DNA of 5,231 nt from Bacteroidales bacterium (GTDB lineage Bacteria; Bacteroidota; Bacteroidia; Bacteroidales; UBA932): assembly GCA_016281435.1 (NCBI GenBank), contig JAEEIQ010000014.1, positions 1 to 5,231 on the forward strand. Direction: 5' to 3'. The translations under genes were made by a program, and so were the position numbers. Under the pieces are notes generated by a model. It was not told the origin of the DNA, searched no databases, and saw only the letters and a list, made by a program, of their open reading frames with translations. Positions 1-5,231 of the stretch are shown piece by piece; positions within the stretch are counted from its first letter, which is position 1, and every line of letters starts with the position of its first letter.

Positions 1-1803
1 CGCGACGACAACCCCGACCAGTATCGACAGGAGGTACAGGCACACAAGGACCAGCCCGCCGTGGCCGGGGAAGAACGCGCTTGAAAGGAATGCATATACG
101 GGCAGTTTCGCCGAACAGCTCATGAACGGGATGAGCAGTATGGTCTTTATGCGGTCACGGGCTGAAGGCAGGGTCCTCGTGGCCATTATTCCGGGAACGG
201 AGCATCCGAGCCCGATCAGGAGCGGGACTATGCTGCGTCCGGAAAGACCGAGCTTGCGGAGCAGGCTGTCCGTTACAAAGGCCACGCGGGCCATGTATCC
301 GCTGTCTTCCAGCATCGACAGGAAGAAGAAGAGGATTATGATGACCGGAACGAAACTTACCACGGAACCGACGCCGCCGAAGACGGCATCGACGACAAGG
401 GATCGTATCACGGGATTGACGTCGCCCCGGACCATCGCGGAGTCCACGACTCCTCCGAGCCAGCCTATCCCCCGGTCCAGAAGGTCCTGGAGCGGAGCCC
501 CGAGCACGTCTATAGTGAGCCAGATGACGAGGGCCATCACCGCGATGAAGATGGGGATGGCAGTCCAGCGCCCCGTAAGGACGCGGTCTATCATCGAGCT
601 GCGGCGGTATTCCTTGCTGATTCCGGGCTTCACGACGGTCTGGCTGCAGAGGCGGTGGATGAAGGAGTAGCGCATGTCGGCTATCGCCGCGGCGCGGTCC
701 AGCCCGCGTTCCTTTTCCATCTGCAAGACGATTCCCTCTATCATCTCCTTCTCCTCGGCGCTGAGCCCGAGGGCCTTTTCCACCTCGGAGTCCCCTTCCA
801 CCAGCTTGCAGGCGGCGAAGCGGACCGGGATACCGGCGGCTTCGGCGTGGTTTTCTATAAGATGTATGACCCCGTGCAGGCAGCGGTGGACCGCTCCGCC
901 GTGGTCGTCCTTGTCACAGAAATCGGTGCGGGCGGGCCTTTCCTGGTAACGGGCCACGTGGACAGCATGCTCGACGAGCTCGTCGATGCCCTCGTTGCGG
1001 GCGGCGGAGATGCCGACGACCGGGATGCCGAGGATGCGCTCCATCTCGTTGATGCGTATGGAACCTCCGTTCCCGCGGACCTCATCCATCATGTTCAGGG
1101 CCAGCACCATCGGGACGTTCAGCTCCATCAGCTGAAGCGTCAGGTAGAGGTTCCTCTCGATGTTGCCGGCATCCACTATGTTGATAAGGCCGCGGGTGTC
1201 CGGATCCAGTATGAACTCGCGGGAGACCAGCTCTTCGGCCGTATACGGAGTCAGGGAGTAGATCCCTGGCAGGTCGGTGACGGTGGCATCCGGATGGCCC
1301 TTCAGCACGCCTTCCTTGCGGTCCACGGTGACTCCCGGGAAGTTGCCGACATGCTGGTTCGAGCCGGTCAGGACGTTGAACAGCGTGGTCTTGCCGCAGT
1401 TCTGCTGGCCCGCAAGCGCAAAGCGCAGCACGGTCCCCTTCGGGACGGGGTTCTCGTGGTCCTTGGAATGGTATTTTCCGCCTTCGCCGAGGCCAGGGTG
1501 GGCGTTGTGGTCATGTAGATAGACATTGTAGGCGGCGTTGTCGGCGCCGCAGCCGGAAAGGGGCCGCTCTTCGTTCCCGTCGATTTCGCGCACCTCTATC
1601 CAGGCTGCCTCCGAGCTGCGGAGCGAAAGGGAGAACCCGTTGACCAACAATTCGACAGGGTCGCCCATCGGCGCCCTTTTCACTACCTTCATCTTTGCAC
1701 CGGGGATCAGCCCCATCCCAAGGATATGGAGCCGGACGGGGCCCTCGCCTCCCACGGAGACGATTTCCGCCGACCGGCCTGTTTCCAACTCGTTAATGGT
1801 CAT
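1..1803 (-). CDS. feoAB: FeoA-FeoB fusion ferrous iron transporter (3' end cut by window edge)
   Basis: GTP-dependent Fe(II) importer of the inner membrane. I translated the minus strand from the ATG at 1801-1803 and found 601 open codons up to the window edge. Residues 1-73 are a complete FeoA SH3-like domain (opening MTINEL, then LGMGLIPG and KRAPMGDPVELLV). A linker with five histidines (about 85-121) joins it to the FeoB G domain. G-motifs seen are the P-loop GQQNCGKTT (132-140), VGNFPGVTV (152-160), DLPG (177-180), NMMD (237-240) and SAARNEG (266-272). A helical regulatory region follows (about 285-400). The membrane domain starts near 412 and has several hydrophobic segments, including the gate sequence LIGLGCSVPGIMATRT (C534) and PFMSCSAKLPVY (C563). 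Fused proteins of this family are usually somewhat over 800 residues, so roughly the last 200 are missing. Known of the family: FeoA modulates FeoB, and the G domain drives transport. The start fits canonical FeoA N-termini. Confidence 0.97.
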   Translation of the reverse strand, partial: MTINELETGRSAEIVSVGGEGPVRLHILGMGLIPGAKMKVVKRAPMGDPVELLVNGFSLSLRSSEAAWIEVREIDGNEERPLSGCGADNAAYNVYLHDHNAHPGLGEGGKYHSKDHENPVPKGTVLRFALAGQQNCGKTTLFNVLTGSNQHVGNFPGVTVDRKEGVLKGHPDATVTDLPGIYSLTPYTAEELVSREFILDPDTRGLINIVDAGNIERNLYLTLQLMELNVPMVLALNMMDEVRGNGGSIRINEMERILGIPVVGISAARNEGIDELVEHAVHVARYQERPARTDFCDKDDHGGAVHRCLHGVIHLIENHAEAAGIPVRFAACKLVEGDSEVEKALGLSAEEKEMIEGIVLQMEKERGLDRAAAIADMRYSFIHRLCSQTVVKPGISKEYRRSSMIDRVLTGRWTAIPIFIAVMALVIWLTIDVLGAPLQDLLDRGIGWLGGVVDSAMVRGDVNPVIRSLVVDAVFGGVGSVVSFVPVIIILFFFLSMLEDSGYMARVAFVTDSLLRKLGLSGRSIVPLLIGLGCSVPGIMATRTLPSARDRIKTILLIPFMSCSAKLPVYAFLSSAFFPGHGGLVLVCLYLLSILVGVVVA

Positions 1804-1811
1804 TACGGCTG

Positions 1812-1842
1812 CAAAGTTAGCTCTCCGGGGCCATGCAATCAA
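1812..1842 (-). promoter_or_regulatory. Bacteroidota-type promoter of feoAB
   Basis: On the minus strand the sequence TAACTTTG (plus-strand CAAAGTTA, 1812-1819) is a perfect match to the Bacteroidota -7 element TAnnTTTG. A TTG (plus-strand CAA, 1840-1842) lies 20 bp upstream of it, the usual spacing for the -33 element. Only 8 bp separate the -7 element from the ATG, so transcription should start within a few bases of the start codon. No Shine-Dalgarno sequence is visible. Confidence 0.6.
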
Positions 1843-1844
1843 TC

Positions 1845-1862
1845 CCAAATTATTGGTATTTG
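1845..1862. repeat. Short AT-rich dyad between the divergent feoAB and hydrolase promoters
   Basis: CAAAT (1846-1850) and ATTTG (1858-1862) form a 5-bp inverted repeat with a 7-bp spacer. CCAA (1845-1848) and TTGG (1853-1856) form an overlapping smaller dyad. It sits just upstream of the feoAB -33 position and could be an operator, for example for an iron-responsive repressor, but it does not match a classical Fur box well. Arms this short occur by chance in AT-rich DNA. Confidence 0.2.
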
Positions 1863-1884
1863 TGCCGGATTCTGCTTATCTTGG
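1853..1884 (+). promoter_or_regulatory. Possible promoter of the glycoside hydrolase / DUF2147 pair
   Basis: TATCTTGG (1877-1884) matches the -7 consensus TAnnTTTG at five of six fixed positions. TTG at 1853-1855 lies 21 bp upstream of it as a possible -33 element. The -7 element ends 17 bp before the ATG at 1902. The match is imperfect, so this is tentative. Confidence 0.3.
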
Positions 1885-1901
1885 CGAAAAATACACCCAG
1901 A

Positions 1902-3302
1902 ATGAGAAAGATTTTCGCCCTGCTCCTTGCGCTCGCATGCGCCGGAGCCCAGGCCCAGGAAAAAGGCCCCGTCAACGTCGAGGCGCGGGAATGGAACAAG
2001 GCCCACCCGGAAAAGACCAGCTGGAAGATGTACCCGTCCGTGACGGTGGACAATCTGCCGTCCGCCCCTTCTGCGCCGGACAGGCTCAACCGCTACGGGA
2101 GCCTCGCCGACGGGCCGCAGCTCGAGGGAACGGGCTTCTACCGCACCTGCAAGTACAACGGCCGCTGGTTCTTCGTGGATCCGGAAGGCCGGCTGCACAT
2201 AGACGCGGTCGTGGTCGGAATACGCCAGGGCGGCGGAGAGACCAACAAGCGGAGTTTCAAGGAAAAGTTCGCCGACCCGCAGGATTGGATCCTGAAAACT
2301 GGGAAGCAGATCGCTTCCTGGGGTTTCAACGGCGCGGGGACATGGTCCGACGACGAGGCCATACGCCTGCACAACCGTCTCGTCCCGGAAATGCAGATGT
2401 CCTACTGCCCCTTCCTCGGCCTGATGAACGGATACGGGCGGCAGAAGGGAGTGGCGCGCCAGCTCTCCGGCAACACCGGATACCCCAACCAGTGCATCCT
2501 GGCCTTCGATCCCGGGTTCGAGGAGTATTGCGAGAAGAAGATCGCCCAGGCCGTAGCCAGGTACAAGGACGACCCCAACGTGCTCGGATATTTCTCCGAC
2601 AACGAGATGCCCCTTAGCAAGAAGAACCTGGAGGGCTACCTGGACCTTCCGGAGGATGATTTCGGGCGCAAGGCGGCCGAAGAATGGCTCCGCGGAAAGG
2701 GAGTCACGCGGGACGGAATCACGGATGAACTCAGGGAAGAGTTCGCCGGCTTCGTGGCGGAGCGCTACTATTCCGTCGTCAGCAAGATTCTCAAGAAATA
2801 CGACCCGGACCACCTGTATCTCGGCACGCGCCTGCACGGCGGAGCGAAGTACATCCGCCCGGTCTATGAGGCGGCGGGACGGTGGTGCGACGTTATTTCC
2901 ATCAACTATTACGGCTTCTGGAGCGTGAGGGAGAAGGACGTGGAGCGTTGGCAGGAATGGGCAGACAAGCCGTTCATAATCACCGAGTTCTACACGAAGG
3001 CGGAGGACTCGGGGCTCAGCAACGTGACCGGCGCCGGATGGCTGGTCCACACGCAGAAGGACCGCGGCATCCACTACGAGAACTTCATCATCGGGCTCCT
3101 CGGGACCCGGAACTGCATCGGATGGTCGTGGTTCAAGTACCAGGACAACGACCCCACGGCGAAGAACGTCGATCCGTCGAACCTCAACTCCAACAAGGGC
3201 TGCTTCGACAACAGGTATGAGCCGTACGAAGACCTCGTCCGCAGCATGACAAGGGTCAACACGGTCCGCTACGGCCTGGTTTTTGATTTCAACGGGAAAT
3301 GA
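1902..3302 (+). CDS. Secreted glycoside hydrolase, clan GH-A, agarase/GH50-like
   Basis: Predicted exported glycan hydrolase of 466 residues. The start at 1902 gives a clean signal peptide (MRKIFALLLALACAGAQA, likely cleavage after A18, sequence AQA-QE). An upstream in-frame ATG at 1833 would place 23 extra residues before it and overlap the promoter region. C13 is not in a good lipobox, so a soluble periplasmic or secreted enzyme is more likely than a lipoprotein. The GRWFFVDPEGRLH segment (87-99) resembles the opening of agarase-type (beta/alpha)8 barrels. GYFSDNEM (229-236) carries the Asn-Glu pair expected at strand 4, making E235 the likely acid/base. IITEFYTKAED puts the likely nucleophile at E362. 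GWSWFKYQDND (407-417) and DPSN...NSNKG (424-433) match the strand-8 end seen in GH50-like agarase homologues. Retaining hydrolysis is known for this clan; the substrate here (agarose, porphyran or a host or plant glycan) cannot be read from the sequence. It is followed 16 bp later by the DUF2147 gene, probably in one operon. No Shine-Dalgarno sequence is visible, which is normal in Bacteroidota. Confidence 0.88.
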   Translation: MRKIFALLLALACAGAQAQEKGPVNVEAREWNKAHPEKTSWKMYPSVTVDNLPSAPSAPDRLNRYGSLADGPQLEGTGFYRTCKYNGRWFFVDPEGRLHIDAVVVGIRQGGGETNKRSFKEKFADPQDWILKTGKQIASWGFNGAGTWSDDEAIRLHNRLVPEMQMSYCPFLGLMNGYGRQKGVARQLSGNTGYPNQCILAFDPGFEEYCEKKIAQAVARYKDDPNVLGYFSDNEMPLSKKNLEGYLDLPEDDFGRKAAEEWLRGKGVTRDGITDELREEFAGFVAERYYSVVSKILKKYDPDHLYLGTRLHGGAKYIRPVYEAAGRWCDVISINYYGFWSVREKDVERWQEWADKPFIITEFYTKAEDSGLSNVTGAGWLVHTQKDRGIHYENFIIGLLGTRNCIGWSWFKYQDNDPTAKNVDPSNLNSNKGCFDNRYEPYEDLVRSMTRVNTVRYGLVFDFNGK

Positions 3303-3318
3303 TTTTCAATATACATCC

Positions 3319-3774
3319 ATGAAAAAGTTTTTCTTTTCAGTAGCGCTGGCCCTGGCCGCCATCCTGCCCTCGGCTGCGCAGACCGCCCTCAACGACAAGG
3401 GTGACAGCATCCTCGGCGAGTACTACCTCGTCCAGAACGGGGATGAAAGCAAGGTACGATTCACGAAGAACTCCGACGGCACTTACAAGTGCCAGATTTT
3501 CTGGCTCAAGAACGACAAGGACGCCAACGGCAGGAAGTTCCTCGACGAGAAGAACCCTGACAAGAGCCTGCGTTCCACGCCGGCCGACCAGGTGGTCCTG
3601 ATCAACGGGCTTAAATACAACGCCGAAAAGAAGCAGTGGGACGGGGCCAAGATCTATGACCCGCAGAGGGGCCTCAAAGCCAATGTCACGGCAGTTTTCG
3701 TTTCAGACAAGAAGCTGAAACTGCGCGGCAGCGTAATGGGGATCGGCGAGACTGTCTATTGGAACAAGCTCTAG
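3319..3774 (+). CDS. Secreted DUF2147 family protein
   Basis: Small exported protein of 151 residues whose biochemical role is unknown. The start at 3319 gives a typical signal peptide (MKKFFFSVALALAAILPSAA, likely cleavage after A20). An in-frame ATG at 3283 lies inside the hydrolase gene and would bury the signal peptide. The mature part matches DUF2147 (PF09917): SILGEYYLVQNGDESKV at its start, then the NPDKSLRSTPADQVVLINGLKY block, then AKIYDPQRG and the closing strand KLKLRGSVMGIGETVYW. The family is thought to form a small beta-barrel and is common in Gram-negative bacteria, often as single secreted copies. The gene starts 16 bp after the hydrolase stop with no terminator between them, so co-transcription is likely. 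Its stop codon overlaps that of the convergent regulator gene. Confidence 0.9.
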   Translation: MKKFFFSVALALAAILPSAAQTALNDKGDSILGEYYLVQNGDESKVRFTKNSDGTYKCQIFWLKNDKDANGRKFLDEKNPDKSLRSTPADQVVLINGLKYNAEKKQWDGAKIYDPQRGLKANVTAVFVSDKKLKLRGSVMGIGETVYWNKL

Positions 3775-4469
3775 GCTGACAGGCTGTTGCAGGCCAGAAG
3801 GGCCTCGATGTCATATTCAGGAAGGGGATATTCCCTCAGTGCGGTCGCTCCGAAAAGGGCGGCCGCATATCCTCTCGCGCCGGCGCAGGCCTCGACGAGC
3901 AGGCTCTCCAGCAGCCCTTCCTCGCAATCGAATTTCCCGTCCCCTGCGATGCGCAGCGAGCGTCCGAGATCCCTGACAGTAAAAGCGAAAGTGAGCTCGA
4001 TGTCCGCGCACAGGCGCGAATCGACCTGATACTGTATGTATGAGGTAACACACATCTCGTCCTCCGGAATCCTCGCCGAGCAGTGGCTCTTGTACCAGAC
4101 GCGGACCTGCTTCGGCTCAAGGCTCTCCGGGATGTTCCCCTCGAATACCAGAGCCTTGCGCACCCTGATTTCAGGGTTGACCGAACATGCGGAATAAGTG
4201 AGGAAAGGGGATGTGCCGTATGCGGAGCCCTCATGGCGGCGGAACTGCCTGCGCCCCTCTCCTGAAAGGGAGATGCCGAGGGCGGCCTCTAGCTTCGAAA
4301 GGGTCTCAAGGGTGAGATTCTCTCCTCCCCTTACGAGTTTGCTGACATACTGCGGCGACACTCCGAGCCGGGAGGCCAGCTCCTGTTTCGTCATCTTCTG
4401 CGCGGCGAGGGCGGCGTTTACTTTCAGGGCGATATCCCTGGATCTGCTTATCCAAACAGGCTCACTCAT
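3771..4469 (-). CDS. XRE-type HTH regulator with a SecB-like C-terminal domain
   Basis: Predicted cytoplasmic DNA-binding protein of 232 residues. Residues about 10-68 are a Cro/C1-type (HTH_3) domain. Helix 2 covers TKQELASRLG (27-36) and the recognition helix covers SPQYVSKLVRG (38-48), followed by LTLETLSKLEAALGISL, a layout very common in Bacteroidales XRE proteins. Residues about 88-228 are a separate domain. It is rich in beta-strand pattern (VRVWYKS, SYIQYQVD, DIELTFAFTV), then GDGKFDCEEG, a helix with LLVEACAGARGYAAALFGATA, and YPLPEYDIEALL. That order resembles SecB and SecB-like chaperones, in which a helical pair is followed by a short proline-rich LPxxD segment. This assignment is by eye and moderate at best. 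Known context: SecB-like chaperones pair with HTH antitoxins in toxin-antitoxin-chaperone systems, but no toxin gene adjoins this one. The gene is divergent from the lyase-like lipoprotein and may control both itself and that gene (inference). The start fits the HTH domain position. Confidence 0.85.
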   Translation of the reverse strand: MSEPVWISRSRDIALKVNAALAAQKMTKQELASRLGVSPQYVSKLVRGGENLTLETLSKLEAALGISLSGEGRRQFRRHEGSAYGTSPFLTYSACSVNPEIRVRKALVFEGNIPESLEPKQVRVWYKSHCSARIPEDEMCVTSYIQYQVDSRLCADIELTFAFTVRDLGRSLRIAGDGKFDCEEGLLESLLVEACAGARGYAAALFGATALREYPLPEYDIEALLACNSLSA

Positions 4470-4496
4470 ACTCGACTAAACTTGAAGGTTAATATG

Positions 4497-4504
4497 CAAA
4501 TATA
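4497..4504 (-). promoter_or_regulatory. -7 element of the XRE regulator promoter
   Basis: Read on the minus strand this is TATATTTG, a perfect TAnnTTTG match. It ends 27 bp before the start codon at 4467-4469, leaving room for a leader of about 20 bases. No good -33 TTTG is found about 20 bp upstream; that position falls at 4525-4528, in the divergent gene's own start region. Confidence 0.5.
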
Positions 4505-4515
4505 ATAAAATTCCA

Positions 4516-4523
4516 TATATTTG
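4516..4523 (+). promoter_or_regulatory. -7 element of the lyase-like lipoprotein promoter
   Basis: TATATTTG is a perfect TAnnTTTG match. It ends only 6 bp before the ATG at 4530, so the transcript should begin at or next to the start codon. The best -33 candidate is TATG at 4493-4496 (three of four bases of TTTG, 19-bp spacing), which overlaps the start region of the divergent regulator transcript. Confidence 0.55.
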
Positions 4524-4529
4524 TACATT

Positions 4530-5231
4530 ATGAAAAAGATTCTTCCAATTCTTTTGGCGGCCGTCCTGTCGGGTTGCGGGACCGATACGGTCCGCAAGGC
4601 CGTCGAAGCCCCCCTTTCCGCTCATATCCTGGCGCAGGCCGAAGCCGGGCTCTCCGCAGAACCCGTGACCGTCACGGCATCGAGTTGCGAACGCAGCGCC
4701 GGCGGGCTCCACGATTTCTACTCCGAAGGGGATTACTGGTGGCCGGATCCGAAGAATCCCGACGGCCCCTACATCCGCCGCGACGGGGAGAGCAATCCGG
4801 ATAATTTCTCCGAACACCGCCACGCGATGGTCGCCTTCAGCAGCCTTGTAGGCAACCTCTGCTCGGCATGGATACTCACCGGCGACGGACGCTACGCCGC
4901 CGCGGCCGAAAAGCACCTGCGGGCCTGGTTCATTGACCCGGAGACCATGATGAACCCTTCCCTCGAGTACGCCCAGGCCATCAAGGGCATCGCCACCGGG
5001 CGCGGGATTGGGATCATCGATACCATACATCTCATCGAGGTGGCGCAGTCGGTCCTCCGATTCTCTGAAAAGGACGCGATCAGCGAAGAATGCGCCGCCG
5101 GGTGCAAGGCCTGGTTCGCGCAGTACCTCGAATGGCTTACCACCCATCCGTACGGGATAAAGGAAATGAACGCGAAGAACAACCACGGGACATGGTGGTT
5201 CGTGCAGGCGGCCTCATTCGCCTCCCTTACG
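4530..5231 (+). CDS. Alginate lyase superfamily (PL5-like) lipoprotein (3' end cut by window edge)
   Basis: Predicted lipid-anchored polysaccharide lyase; 234 codons are open to the window edge. The N-terminus is a lipoprotein signal (MKKILPILLAAVLSGC) with lipobox LSGC and lipidated C16. The following residues (GTD) lack a strong acidic surface-export signal, so a periplasm-facing anchor is plausible. The mature part follows the alginate lyase (PF05426) pattern of an alpha-helical toroid: GDYWWPDPKNPDGPY (67-81), R84/D85, SEHRH, then IKGIATGRGIGIIDT, and NAKNNHGTWW (214-223). N218 and H219 correspond to the catalytic Asn-His pair of A1-III-type alginate lyases (NNHS in PL5); here the next residue is Gly. 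Homologues are usually near 380-400 residues, so about 150 are missing, including the region expected to hold the catalytic Arg and Tyr. Known for PL5: beta-elimination of mannuronate-containing alginate. Bacteroidetes relatives may have other uronate-polymer substrates, so specificity is open. The divergent XRE regulator is 60 bp away. Confidence 0.9.
   Translation, partial: MKKILPILLAAVLSGCGTDTVRKAVEAPLSAHILAQAEAGLSAEPVTVTASSCERSAGGLHDFYSEGDYWWPDPKNPDGPYIRRDGESNPDNFSEHRHAMVAFSSLVGNLCSAWILTGDGRYAAAAEKHLRAWFIDPETMMNPSLEYAQAIKGIATGRGIGIIDTIHLIEVAQSVLRFSEKDAISEECAAGCKAWFAQYLEWLTTHPYGIKEMNAKNNHGTWWFVQAASFASLT

Larger units (their letters stand above)
4497..4523. repeat. Perfect 8-bp inverted repeat formed by two facing -7 elements (possible operator)
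   Basis: CAAATATA (4497-4504) and TATATTTG (4516-4523) are exact reverse complements separated by the 11-bp spacer 4505-4515. The arms coincide with the -7 elements of the divergent regulator and lipoprotein genes. A dimeric HTH protein could bind such a site, and the divergent regulator is the obvious candidate, but the symmetry could also arise simply from two consensus promoters facing each other. Confidence 0.45.

Noticed and set aside
122..1522. Long plus-strand open frames across the feoAB region
   Set aside because: They are antisense shadows. The minus strand carries a continuous FeoA-FeoB translation with all G-motifs, and the plus-strand products look like no known protein.
1833..1901. 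Earlier ATG giving the hydrolase 23 extra N-terminal residues
   Set aside because: It would bury the signal peptide and cover the likely promoter elements; the ATG at 1902 gives a standard signal peptide.
1839..3074. 411-codon minus-strand open frame opposite the glycoside hydrolase
   Set aside because: It is a GC-rich antisense shadow with no recognisable domain; the plus strand has signal peptide, catalytic Glu motifs and family similarity.
3283..3318. Earlier in-frame ATG for the DUF2147 protein
   Set aside because: It lies inside the hydrolase gene and puts 12 polar residues before a normal signal peptide that starts MKKFFF.
3791..3805. Hairpin AGGCC-N5-GGCCT as a terminator of the hydrolase/DUF2147 transcript
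   Set aside because: The stem is only 5 bp, no T-tract follows, and it lies in regulator coding sequence.
3771..4529. Classical toxin-antitoxin pair
   Set aside because: The regulator is flanked by a convergent DUF2147 gene and a divergent lyase-like lipoprotein; no small toxin frame is present on either side.
4476..5186. 236-codon minus-strand open frame opposite the lyase-like gene
   Set aside because: It runs through the AT-rich promoter gap and has no recognisable domain; the plus strand has a lipobox and the NNH motif.

Overview
The window looks like a GC-rich member of the Bacteroidota, most likely Bacteroidales (an Alistipes/Rikenellaceae-type gut organism would fit, but the genus is inference). 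Four things point there: a fused FeoA-FeoB iron transporter, a DUF2147 protein, secreted polysaccharide-active enzymes, and AT-rich intergenic gaps carrying the Bacteroidota -7 promoter element TAnnTTTG with no clear Shine-Dalgarno sequences. The window is almost fully coding, with five protein genes, no RNA genes, no mobile elements and no CRISPR.

Layout. Positions 1-1803 (minus strand) hold the first 601 codons of a FeoA-FeoB fusion, cut by the left edge. A 98-bp gap (1804-1901) separates it from a divergent plus-strand pair: a secreted agarase/GH50-like clan GH-A glycoside hydrolase (1902-3302), then, 16 bp later, a small secreted DUF2147 protein (3319-3774). That pair converges tail to tail on a minus-strand XRE-type regulator (3771-4469) whose C-terminal domain looks SecB-like. 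The two convergent genes share the palindrome CTAG as both stop codons. A 60-bp gap (4470-4529) separates the regulator from a divergent lipoprotein of the alginate lyase/PL5-like superfamily (4530-5231), cut by the right edge.

Function. FeoAB imports ferrous iron across the inner membrane. The glycoside hydrolase and the alginate-lyase-like lipoprotein suggest use of acidic or algal-type polysaccharides or related glycans in the periplasm or at the cell surface. No SusC/SusD pair or hybrid two-component regulator is visible. The XRE/SecB-like protein is the only local regulator. Its promoter and the lyase promoter face each other, and their -7 elements form the two arms of a perfect 8-bp inverted repeat, which suggests mutually exclusive or autoregulated transcription.

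No clear, wholly new system is visible. The most unusual items are the HTH plus SecB-like regulator without an adjacent toxin, the symmetric overlapping promoter pair it shares with the lyase gene, and two genes whose -7 elements sit only 6-8 bp before the start codon, implying nearly leaderless mRNAs.
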